NCBI GenBank assembly: GCA_045590215.1
Contig: JAZNQO010000044.1
Span: forward strand, 1 to 64,000
DNA length: 64,000 nt
Reading direction: 5' to 3'
From: RUG563 sp045590215
Lineage (GTDB): Bacteria; Bacillota; Clostridia; Christensenellales; Aristaeellaceae
Position numbers and translations under genes: made by a program. This document shows, piece after piece, positions 32,132 to 40,171 of the stretch; positions within the stretch are counted from its first letter, which is position 1; the number at the start of each line of letters is the position of its first letter. The notes below the pieces were generated by a model. It saw only the letters and a list, made by a program, of their open reading frames with translations, was not told where the DNA came from and did no database searches.

Positions 32132-35100
32132 TTACGCATCTTCTGTCAGCCCGGCTACCTTTTCCATTACCTTCACACATTCGGAAAGCAGCTTTTCGGG
32201 AGACAGCTTGGGATCCCGGAAAAGAACAGAAGGTTCTTTGGTGGCGGAGAGCAACAGTCGCTTATCCGCTTTTTCCAATGCAGCATACAGCTTCAAAGGA
32301 TCGGGAGCGGCGGCAGGAATCATTTTCATCACCAGCGTTCCGGCCAGATAATGCACCCGGTGCACCCCAAGGCCGCTTAAAATGCCCCGCAGATGGGCGA
32401 TTTCGATGAGATTCATGACGCTGATTGGCGGCTCGCCAAAGCGGTCGATCATTTCTTCGATCACATCTTCCCTATCCTGCCGATTGCGAATGAGGGCAAT
32501 GCGCTTATAAACTTCCATCCGCTGCCCTTCGCCCCGGACATAATCTGCCGGCAAGAAGGCATCGATTTTCAGTTCCACCTGACAATCCACTTTACGCTTG
32601 ATTTGTTCGCCCTGCTCGCCTCTTGCTTCCAACACCGCTTCTTCAATCAAGCGGCAATACATATCATAGCCCACCTGCGCCACATTGCCGCTCTGCTCCG
32701 GGCCGAAGATATTGCCTGCACCCCGGATTTCCAAATCACGCATGGCAATGCGGAAGCCGGAACCGAAGGCCGTAAATTCCCTGATGGCGGCAAGCCGCTG
32801 CTGGGCTGTTTCGGAGAGGCTCTTTTCCGGGCGCACGGTGAAATAGGCATAAGCCACACGGGTGGAGCGGCCAACCCGGCCACGCAGCTGATACAGCTGG
32901 CTGAGCCCAAACTTATCCGCATCAAAAATAATGATGGTATTGGCGGCGGAAACATCCAGCCCGTTTTCGATGATGGTGGAGCACAGGAGCACGTCGAACT
33001 TATGCTCGAAAAAGTCCTGCATCACGTCTTCCAAGACAGACTCCTTCATCTGCCCATGCCCCACGCCAATCCTCGCCTGAGGCACCAACGCACGCAGCCG
33101 GGAGGCAAAGGCATCAATATGCCGCACCTGATTATACAGGAAATACACTTGGCCGCCCCGGCCGATTTCACGCATGATGGCATCCCGGATGACGGCGTCG
33201 TTATAATCCAGCACGTAGGTCTGCACAGGGTATCTTTCTTCCGGCGGCGTTTCCAGGAGGCTCATGTCCCGAACCCCCATCATGCTCATGTGCAGCGTTC
33301 TGGGGATGGGCGTTGCGGACAGTGTTAAAACATCCACCTTGTTTTTCATGTTCTTGATGGCCTCTTTATGCGCCACGCCGAACCGCTGTTCTTCATCCAC
33401 AACCAAGAGACCCAAGTCCTTAAACTTCACATCCTTGGACAACAGCCGATGGGTGCCCACCACGATGTCGGCTTTCCCGTCGCTCAATTCCTGCAGGGTT
33501 TGCTTTTGCTCTTTTGCGCTGCGGAAACGGGAAAGGGCTCGGATTTCCACCGGGAAATCGGCAAAGCGTTTGAGCATGGTGTAAAAATGCTGCTGCACGA
33601 GGATGGTGGTGGGGGCGAGGAAGGCTACCTGCTTGCCATCCATCACGGCTTTCATCACCGCACGAAGAGCCACTTCCGTCTTCCCGTAGCCCACATCGCC
33701 GCAAAGCAGACGATCCATGTTGCTGGGGCTTTCCATATCCCGGCTGATATCCGCCACGGCCTTTTCCTGATCCGGCGTCAGAGCGTAGGGGAACGCATCC
33801 TCAAACTGCCGCTGCCAAGGGGTATCCGGCGAAAAGGCATGGCCGGGGGTATTCTGCCGGGAAGCGTAGAGCTGCACCAAATCAAAAGCCAGCTTTTTCA
33901 AGCCTTTTTTGACTTTCGTTTTCTGCCGCTCCCAGTCATTGCCCGAAAGGGAGTTGAGGGAAGGGGCTTTATCCTGACCACCGATGAATTTCTGCACCCG
34001 GTCAAACTGATCCGTGGGCACATAGAGCTTATCCGTCCCCTGATACTGGATCAGCAGATAATCACGCCATGTGCCCTCGGTCTGGATCCTTGTAGTGCCC
34101 TGAAAAATGCCGATGCCGTGAGCTTCGTGGACGACATAGTCCCCCACCTTCAAATCGGTAAAGGCTTCAATTTTTTCCCCGGCGGTTTTGCGGCTTTTGG
34201 TCTTCTTATACCCTGAGCCGAAAATATCGCTGTCTGCAATAACGAATATTTTCTCTTCCGCCATCAAAAAGCCGCAGGACAGCGTGGCCGGATAAATGCA
34301 GCCGCCCTCTGCCGCCATTTTGGCAGGGACGCCCAGTTCAAACAGCGCACTTTGCAATCGCTGGCCACGGGCTTCGCCGCCGGAGAGGAGAATCACCCGT
34401 CCCCCATCCTTTTGCCAGCTTTGCACATCGGATGCCAGTTCCTTGAAACGGCTGATGTATTTGGGGGCGTTCACCCCGGCGAACTGCAAAAGCCTATCCG
34501 GCTTTAATTCGCCCATGCCCCGGAGGAAATGCTGCATGGTATAAATGGAAAGCTGCTTAAATTCCTTGCGCACTTCTTCCCATGTTTTAAGAAGGCTCAT
34601 CTGCTCCGGCACGGCTTCCTGCCGCTCCAGGGACAATTTGAAATCCTCCTGAAAGCCGCTTTGCCTGTCTTCGCAGCGGCCCTTGATGCGCTCCGGCTCG
34701 TCCATGAGCAGGATGGGGTTTTCAAGATAATCCCAAAGCCCGGCGCAGGGCACATCCAACGCCCCGGCCCACAGGGAAAGCGAGGGGCTTTGCAGGCCGC
34801 TTTCCAAGCGATCTGCATCCTGATAAAGCCGGGAAATGCCGGTATCGTACACCCGGAAAGCCGGGATATAGTTTTCTTCTTCCGTTTTTTCCGTTTCTTC
34901 TTCATCGGGAAGGGGCGGCAAAGCCTTATCCAGCCCTGTGCCCTCCAACAGCCGCTGCTGCTTTTCCACCATCTCCCGGATCAGCGCAGCTTTATCCTTC
35001 TCAAAAATCCATTCCACCGCCGGGTAGAACACCGCTTCGTCCATCTGCTCCAGACTGCGCTGGGAAATGGGGTCAAAGGAGCGGATGGAATCCACTTCAT

Positions 35101-35686
35101 CATCGAAAAACTCTATACGGGTGGCTCCGATTTCCGCCGGAGAAAAGGCGTCCACAATAAAGCCCCGCAGGGCGCACTGGCCCGGCCCTTCCACCATGTC
35201 TACCCGTTCATACCCCATCTTCACCAGTTTTTCCATCAGCTGCAGGGGCTGCACAATATCGCCCACCTTGAAAGAAAGGGCGTGGGCATCGTAAATTTCC
35301 GGCGGCATCATCCGGGTGAGCAGCGCATCCGCCGCCACGCACAGGACTTTCGTTTCGCCCCTATGGGCATGCTGCAAAACAGACAAGCGGCGGAACGTCC
35401 CTTCCCGGCTGGCCGTGCCTCTTGTAAAGCTGTTTTCCCCGGAGGGCAGATAGGCTGCGCCGCCTTTCAGCCATGTGCTGATATCATCAGCGGCTTTCAT
35501 CGCCTGCGCATCGCTGGGGGCAACCAGCAAAACCGGCCGTTCCGTCTGTTTCGCCAAGGCCGCCGCAAAGAAAGGCCGCTGCCCCTCTGCTATATCATAC
35601 AGGCAGGTGACACCCTTTTCGGGTGCACGAAAAGCCTCCCGTACACGAGGGGAGGCCATCAGTTGTTTCAAAATCAAATCAAGCAT
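32132..35686 (-). CDS. mfd: Transcription-repair coupling factor
   Basis: A 1184-residue ATP-driven translocase that removes stalled RNA polymerase and recruits UvrA. It has the UvrB-like N-terminal modules, an RNA-polymerase-interacting Tudor domain near residue 510 (VGDYVVHEAHGIGIFQGTT), Walker A in CGDVGYGKTEVALRAVMKA, the DEEQ box in LVVDEEQRFGV, SATPIPRT and QLRGRVGRS helicase motifs, and a C-terminal TRCF domain. The length is normal. It overlaps pth by 8 bases, the usual pth-mfd order of Firmicutes. Confidence 0.98.
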   Translation of the reverse strand: MLDLILKQLMASPRVREAFRAPEKGVTCLYDIAEGQRPFFAAALAKQTERPVLLVAPSDAQAMKAADDISTWLKGGAAYLPSGENSFTRGTASREGTFRRLSVLQHAHRGETKVLCVAADALLTRMMPPEIYDAHALSFKVGDIVQPLQLMEKLVKMGYERVDMVEGPGQCALRGFIVDAFSPAEIGATRIEFFDDEVDSIRSFDPISQRSLEQMDEAVFYPAVEWIFEKDKAALIREMVEKQQRLLEGTGLDKALPPLPDEEETEKTEEENYIPAFRVYDTGISRLYQDADRLESGLQSPSLSLWAGALDVPCAGLWDYLENPILLMDEPERIKGRCEDRQSGFQEDFKLSLERQEAVPEQMSLLKTWEEVRKEFKQLSIYTMQHFLRGMGELKPDRLLQFAGVNAPKYISRFKELASDVQSWQKDGGRVILLSGGEARGQRLQSALFELGVPAKMAAEGGCIYPATLSCGFLMAEEKIFVIADSDIFGSGYKKTKSRKTAGEKIEAFTDLKVGDYVVHEAHGIGIFQGTTRIQTEGTWRDYLLIQYQGTDKLYVPTDQFDRVQKFIGGQDKAPSLNSLSGNDWERQKTKVKKGLKKLAFDLVQLYASRQNTPGHAFSPDTPWQRQFEDAFPYALTPDQEKAVADISRDMESPSNMDRLLCGDVGYGKTEVALRAVMKAVMDGKQVAFLAPTTILVQQHFYTMLKRFADFPVEIRALSRFRSAKEQKQTLQELSDGKADIVVGTHRLLSKDVKFKDLGLLVVDEEQRFGVAHKEAIKNMKNKVDVLTLSATPIPRTLHMSMMGVRDMSLLETPPEERYPVQTYVLDYNDAVIRDAIMREIGRGGQVYFLYNQVRHIDAFASRLRALVPQARIGVGHGQMKESVLEDVMQDFFEHKFDVLLCSTIIENGLDVSAANTIIIFDADKFGLSQLYQLRGRVGRSTRVAYAYFTVRPEKSLSETAQQRLAAIREFTAFGSGFRIAMRDLEIRGAGNIFGPEQSGNVAQVGYDMYCRLIEEAVLEARGEQGEQIKRKVDCQVELKIDAFLPADYVRGEGQRMEVYKRIALIRNRQDREDVIEEMIDRFGEPPISVMNLIEIAHLRGILSGLGVHRVHYLAGTLVMKMIPAAAPDPLKLYAALEKADKRLLLSATKEPSVLFRDPKLSPEKLLSECVKVMEKVAGLTEDA

Positions 35687-36251
35687 TGCGTTTATTGAAG
35701 CGGTTCATAGCAAGGTCCATTCCGTGCTCCGCCCAGCACAGTGCCGCATCCACGGCCAGAAGGTAAGCATCAAAGGCTGTTTTCTTTTCTTCATCCGTGC
35801 GGTATTTGCCCAGCACCCAGTCCACCAAATCCCATTCCGGCGGCGGTGCGCCCACGCCCACCCGGATCCGCGGAAAATCCCCCGTACCGGTGCACTGGAC
35901 GATGTGGCGCAGGCCGTTATGGGTGCCGGGGCCGCCCTTGGCACGCAGGCGCACCTGCCCGTGGGGCAAATCAATATCATCCACAATCAGCAGGATATCC
36001 TTGGGTTCGATTTTATAGAACTGCATCACGTCCAGCACGGAAAAGCCGCTGTTATTCATAAAGGTTTGGGGCTTCACCAGCAGCACCTTTTCGCCGCCGA
36101 TTAGGCAATCTCCGATCAGAGAGCGGCACTTGATTTTTTTGATTTGCACGTTCAGCTTTTCCGCAAGCAGCTCCACCACATCAAAGCCCACGTTATGCCG
36201 TGTGCGTGCGTATTCGCTGCCGGGGTTGCCAAGACCAATGATTGCTTTCAT
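35679..36251 (-). CDS. pth: Peptidyl-tRNA hydrolase
   Basis: A 190-residue enzyme that frees tRNA from drop-off peptidyl-tRNA. Active-site residues are visible: Asn in GLGNPGSEY, catalytic His in TRHNVGFD, Asn in PQTFMNNSG, Asp in VDDIDLPHG and the GGPGTHNGLRHI loop. ATG 36251 has AAGGAG 5 bases upstream; a 24-residue extension is not supported. It heads the pth-mfd operon. Confidence 0.97.
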   Translation of the reverse strand: MKAIIGLGNPGSEYARTRHNVGFDVVELLAEKLNVQIKKIKCRSLIGDCLIGGEKVLLVKPQTFMNNSGFSVLDVMQFYKIEPKDILLIVDDIDLPHGQVRLRAKGGPGTHNGLRHIVQCTGTGDFPRIRVGVGAPPPEWDLVDWVLGKYRTDEEKKTAFDAYLLAVDAALCWAEHGMDLAMNRFNKRNA

Positions 36252-36441
36252 ATATGCTCCTTCCTGCTTTTGCAGGGTTCTTTCATTTGAGGTTATTTTT
36301 GAGGCCATTTTCCACCAATACATATCTTACCACATTTTGCCGAATGATTACAACATTATTTCAAAAAAGGTTCGCATTTCTTTCATTTTTCTATTCTGCA
36401 TAACAGATGCCATGAAAACCGAAAATAAACCGAAATCGGTC

Positions 36442-36470
36442 TTTACATTCTGCGGCAAATGTGGTATACT
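36442..36470 (+). promoter_or_regulatory. Promoter of cggR-pgk-tpiA
   Basis: TTTACA (36442-36447) and TATACT (36465-36470) with a 17-base spacer. The 60-base leader that follows is where a CggR operator would be expected, but no clear direct repeat is identified. Confidence 0.75.
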
Positions 36471-36532
36471 ATAGGGGTGGGTCGATTTTCGCCCGCTGGG
36501 CAAAGATTGTCCATAAAAGGAGGGGTGTCGTG

Positions 36533-37561
36533 ATGCAGGACGAGCTGAAGGTTTTGAGCATTATTGCCCCCGACTTGCTGGCGGATATCGGCCGCCGGGC
36601 GCAGGTTTTATCCGGCATTGAAAGCATGCAGCCGGTTGGCAGGCGTGCACTGGCATCCCGGCTGAACCTTCCCGAAAGAGAAGTGCGCGCCGCTGCCACG
36701 ATGTTAAAGGATCAGGGGCTGATTACCATGGACGCCGCCGGCATGCAGCTGACGGAAAGAGCCATGGAAGTATTGCCCGATGCACGGGAATTGAGCCGTT
36801 CCATGGCCGGCCTTTCCAAGCTGGAGCAGACGCTGTCCAATCTGCTTTCCGTGCCCCATGTGGTGGTGGTTTCCGGAAACGCTGATCAGGATGCACAGGC
36901 TCTGCGTGACGTAGGCCGTGCTGCGGCGCACCGCATCCATAAGCTGATGCAAAACGGCATGACCATGGCGGTTGCCGGGGGCAGCACCATGCGTGAAGTG
37001 GCACGGGGCATGCAGTCTAACCTGCCCATGAACGTGATGGTGATTCCTGCCCGTGGGGGCATGGGCTCCGGCGTGGAAACCCAGGCCAACACCATCGCCG
37101 CTGAAATTGCCGGAAAAGTGGGCGGCACCCATTACAGCATCCATCTGCCCGATAATCTGGATGCTCCGGCATTACAGGAAATGATGAAGGTGCAGGAAGT
37201 GCAGGAAGGGCTTTCCCTGATGCAAAACGCTCATCTCATCGTCCATGGCGTAGGCCGGGCGGATATCATGGCCCAGCAAAGACGCCTGACGCCGGATGTG
37301 ATCGACCTGCTCAAGCGGAAAAAGGCCGTGGGGGAAGCCTTCGGGGATTTCTTCGATTTTGACGGCTGCACCGTCTGGCAGGCGTCCACTGTGTCCGCCG
37401 CCCTCATCCATCCCCAAAATGGCTGCAAGATGGTGGCCGTTGCTGCCGGGGAAAAGAAAGCCGAGGCCATCATTGCCTCCACAAGGCACGATGCCCACGA
37501 TTTCCTCATCACCGATGAAGCCGCCGCAAGGAAGATCATCGCCCTGATGGAAGGGAACTGA
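36533..37561 (+). CDS. cggR: Central glycolytic genes regulator-like repressor (SorC family)
   Basis: A 342-residue repressor. An N-terminal helix-turn-helix (about 20-70, GRRALASRLNLPEREVRAAATMLK) is followed by a sugar-binding domain of the SorC/DeoR type with AVAGGSTMREVARGM, IPARGGMGSGVETQANTIAAEIA, LIVHGVGRADIMAQQ and GEAFGDFFD. The CggR group senses fructose-1,6-bisphosphate and represses the glycolytic operon behind it, which fits pgk and tpiA here. A gap gene, the usual next member, is missing. ATG 36533 has AAAGGAGG upstream. Confidence 0.9.
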   Translation: MQDELKVLSIIAPDLLADIGRRAQVLSGIESMQPVGRRALASRLNLPEREVRAAATMLKDQGLITMDAAGMQLTERAMEVLPDARELSRSMAGLSKLEQTLSNLLSVPHVVVVSGNADQDAQALRDVGRAAAHRIHKLMQNGMTMAVAGGSTMREVARGMQSNLPMNVMVIPARGGMGSGVETQANTIAAEIAGKVGGTHYSIHLPDNLDAPALQEMMKVQEVQEGLSLMQNAHLIVHGVGRADIMAQQRRLTPDVIDLLKRKKAVGEAFGDFFDFDGCTVWQASTVSAALIHPQNGCKMVAVAAGEKKAEAIIASTRHDAHDFLITDEAAARKIIALMEGN

Positions 37562-37626
37562 ACAAGTTACCACAGCCGAATAGGCTTTGGCATAGAAAAA
37601 AATGAATTTTCAAAGGAGTGCCCGTC

Positions 37627-38919
37627 ATGAACAAGAAGACCATCGAAGACGTCAATGTAAAAGGCAAGCGCGTTCTGGTTCGTGTAGACTTCAACGTTCC
37701 CATGGATGCCGATAAGAACATCACCGATGAAAACCGCATCGTTGGTGCCCTGCCCACCATCAAGTATCTGCTCAAAAACGATGCCAAGGTGGTTCTGTGC
37801 AGCCATATGGGCAAGCCCCATAATGTTTTCAACGAAACCATCAAGCTGAACAAGAAGGAAAAGGCCAAGATCGAAGCCCTGCCCGCTGAAGAACAGGAAG
37901 CTGCCACCGCCGCCGCCATCGAAAAGGCCAAGGGCGATGTGAATAAGCTGAGCCTGGCTCCCGTTGCCAAGCGTCTTTCCGAACATCTGGGCCAGGAAGT
38001 GTTCATGGCCAAGGACGTTATCGGCGAAGATGCCAAGGCAAAGGCCGCTGCCCTCAAAAACGGCGAAGTGCTGGTGCTTGAAAACCTGCGCTTCCATGCC
38101 GAAGAAGAAAAGAACGATCCCGCTTTCGCCAAGGAACTGTCCACCTTCGGCGAAATCTATGTGAACGATGCTTTCGGCACCGCTCACCGCGCTCATGCTT
38201 CCACCGCCGGCGTGGCCGATTATCTGCCTGCCGTTTGCGGCTACCTGATTGAAAAAGAACTGCGCATCATGGGCGGTGCTCTGGAAAATCCCGAACGCCC
38301 CTTCCTGGCCATCCTGGGTGGTGCCAAGGTTTCCGATAAGATCGGCGTTATCAACAACCTGCTGGAAAAGGTTGACGTGCTGATTATCGGCGGCGGCATG
38401 GCTTACACTTTCCAGAAGGCCATGGGCGGCCACATCGGCAACAGCCTGTGCGAAGATGATAAGCTGGAACTGGCCAAGGAACTGCTGGCCAAGGCCGCTT
38501 ACAAGGGCAAGCGCATCGTGCTGCCCGTGGACAACGAAGCCGGCAACGATTTCAGCAACGACTGCCTGCACATCACCGTCCATTCTCAGGAAATTCCCGA
38601 TGGCTTTGAAGGTCTGGACATCGGCCCTGTGACCCGGGAACTGTTCGTCAACGAAGTTCGCCGTGCTCGCACCATCATCTGGAACGGCCCCATGGGCGTT
38701 TCTGAATTCCCCGTGTTCGCCGAAGGCACCCGTGCCGTGGCTGACGCTGTAGCCAACAACCCCGGCATCACCATCATCGGCGGCGGCGATAGCGCAGCGG
38801 CCATCCAGAAACTGGGCTATGCTGACAAGGTGACCCACGTTTCCACCGGCGGCGGTGCTTCCCTGGAATTCCTGGAAGGCATTGAACTGCCCGGCGTGGC
38901 TGCGCTGAACAACAAGTAA
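37627..38919 (+). CDS. pgk: Phosphoglycerate kinase with an extra lysine/glutamate-rich insertion
   Basis: A 430-residue enzyme of lower glycolysis that transfers the acyl phosphate of 1,3-bisphosphoglycerate to ADP. It shows VLVRVDFNVPMD, AILGGAKVSDKI, NGPMGVSEF and the GGGDSAAA loop. The usual length is near 395. The excess is mainly an insertion at about residues 65-104, between CSHMGKP and LSLAPVAKRLSE, that reads as a charged helix (KLNKKEKAKIEALPAEEQEA). ATG 37627 has AAAGGAG 8 bases upstream; GTG 37618 is too near that site. Confidence 0.96.
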   Translation: MNKKTIEDVNVKGKRVLVRVDFNVPMDADKNITDENRIVGALPTIKYLLKNDAKVVLCSHMGKPHNVFNETIKLNKKEKAKIEALPAEEQEAATAAAIEKAKGDVNKLSLAPVAKRLSEHLGQEVFMAKDVIGEDAKAKAAALKNGEVLVLENLRFHAEEEKNDPAFAKELSTFGEIYVNDAFGTAHRAHASTAGVADYLPAVCGYLIEKELRIMGGALENPERPFLAILGGAKVSDKIGVINNLLEKVDVLIIGGGMAYTFQKAMGGHIGNSLCEDDKLELAKELLAKAAYKGKRIVLPVDNEAGNDFSNDCLHITVHSQEIPDGFEGLDIGPVTRELFVNEVRRARTIIWNGPMGVSEFPVFAEGTRAVADAVANNPGITIIGGGDSAAAIQKLGYADKVTHVSTGGGASLEFLEGIELPGVAALNNK

Positions 38920-38935
38920 TTCATTCAGATATATT

Positions 38936-38975
38936 GGGAGGGGGATTCTTTGGAAGGCCAAAGAATCCCCCTCCC
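38936..38975 (+). repeat. Perfect 18-bp hairpin after pgk
   Basis: GGGAGGGGGATTCTTTGG pairs fully with its complement around the loop AAGG. There is no T-run. It may end, pause or stabilise the pgk message before tpiA, and it resembles family A. Confidence 0.8.
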
Positions 38976-39116
38976 GTACCCACACCAAGAAAGCCAATCC
39001 GGAAAGGATATTGTGTGAATACGCCAAAGTCCTGTTCCGTGTAACAAGAAAAACCATCACGGGGAAAGCAGAAGTTAAAAAGCAATCCTCCCCCATCCCG
39101 AATAGGTTTTCGGAAA

Positions 39117-39167
39117 GGGGTGCAGGGGGAAACCGCTTTTGGCTTCAAAAGCGGTTTCCCCCCTGCA
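39117..39167 (+). repeat. Hairpin element of the GGGTGCAGGGGG family before tpiA
   Basis: TGCAGGGGGAAACCGCTTTT and AAAAGCGGTTTCCCCCCTGCA form a stem of about 20 bp, ending some 20 bases above the tpiA start. The first words are shared with 13961-13985 and 59891-59910. Confidence 0.75.
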
Positions 39168-39189
39168 AATCAACTGGAGGTAATTTTTT

Positions 39190-39942
39190 ATGCGTACGCC
39201 TATCATTGCCGGTAACTGGAAAATGAACAAGACCCCTGCCGAAGCCAAGGCTTTGGTGGAAGAGCTGAAGCCCCTGGTAGCTGATGCCAAGGCCACTTGC
39301 GTAGTTTGCGTTCCCTTTGTGGATCTGTGCCCCGTGCTGAAGGCCGTGGAAGGCACCAACATCCATGTGGGTGCCCAGAACGTGCATTTCAAGGAAAGCG
39401 GTGCTTACACCGGAGAAATCTCCGCCGCCATGCTGAAGGAACTGGGCGTTGAATATGTGGTGATCGGCCACAGCGAACGCCGTCAGTACTTTGGCGAAAC
39501 GGATGCCACGGTAAACCTGCGCACCATCGCCGCCGTGAAGGCTGGCCTGACCCCCATCATCTGCGTGGGCGAACGCAAGGAAGAACGTGAAGCCGGCTAC
39601 ACCAACGCTCTGGTGGAATATCAGACGCTGATCGCCCTGAACGGCCTTTCCGATGAAGAAATCAAGAACGCCGTCATTGCTTACGAACCCGTCTGGGCCA
39701 TCGGTACCGGCCGCACCGCCACCGATGAACAGGCCAACGAAACCATCGGCGTCATCCGTGCCGCTATCGAACGCAAGTACGGCAAGGAAGTATCCGACGC
39801 TATCCGCATCCAGTACGGCGGCAGCATGAACCCCAAGAACGTGAAGGGGCTCATGGCGCAGCCTGAAATCGACGGCGGCCTCATCGGTGGTGCTTCCCTG
39901 AAGGCAGAAGACTTCTCTTTGGTGGTCAATTACGATAAATAA
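39190..39942 (+). CDS. tpiA: Triosephosphate isomerase
   Basis: A 250-residue TIM barrel that interconverts dihydroxyacetone phosphate and glyceraldehyde 3-phosphate. Active-site residues are visible: Asn and Lys in AGNWKMNKT, His in VIGHSERRQYF, Glu in AYEPVWAIGTGRTA, and the phosphate-binding QYGGSMNPKN and GGLIGGASL. The ribosome site is CTGGAGG, 9 bases before ATG 39190. It is last in the cggR-pgk-tpiA operon and is followed by a strong terminator. Confidence 0.98.
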   Translation: MRTPIIAGNWKMNKTPAEAKALVEELKPLVADAKATCVVCVPFVDLCPVLKAVEGTNIHVGAQNVHFKESGAYTGEISAAMLKELGVEYVVIGHSERRQYFGETDATVNLRTIAAVKAGLTPIICVGERKEEREAGYTNALVEYQTLIALNGLSDEEIKNAVIAYEPVWAIGTGRTATDEQANETIGVIRAAIERKYGKEVSDAIRIQYGGSMNPKNVKGLMAQPEIDGGLIGGASLKAEDFSLVVNYDK

Positions 39943-39958
39943 TTCCTTCGTTTCATCG

Positions 39959-39992
39959 CCCGGATGCTAAAAAGCATCCGGGTTTCTTTTTT
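39959..39992 (+). terminator. Terminator of the cggR-pgk-tpiA operon
   Basis: CCCGGATGCT-AAAA-AGCATCCGGG followed by TTTCTTTTTT. Confidence 0.93.
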
Positions 39993-40008
39993 ATTTTTCT
40001 ATACAATA

Positions 40009-40037
40009 TTGACTATATAAGGAAAATACCGTACAAT
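40009..40037 (+). promoter_or_regulatory. Promoter of the glycopolymer operon
   Basis: TTGACT (40009-40014) and TACAAT (40032-40037) with a 17-base spacer, followed by a leader of about 130 bases with partly complementary words GAATTTGCAA and TTGCAAAATTC. Confidence 0.75.
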
Positions 40038-40171
40038 GAATTTGCAATTTTGTACTGATAAACTGCATTGATTTTCCTTCCCTTTGCTTGCAAAATTCGC
40101 ACGGATTGAGATACCGTTTTCGTATTGCCATCAAAAAAAGGCACAAAAGAAAATGAAAGGCAGAGGATATC

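Noticed and set aside
37567..39096. Open frame of 509 codons on the minus strand
   Set aside because: Antisense to pgk, which is unquestionable by its motifs.
40038..40171. Leader of the glycopolymer operon as a riboswitch
   Set aside because: Only weak complementary words are seen; no known aptamer core or terminator/anti-terminator pair.
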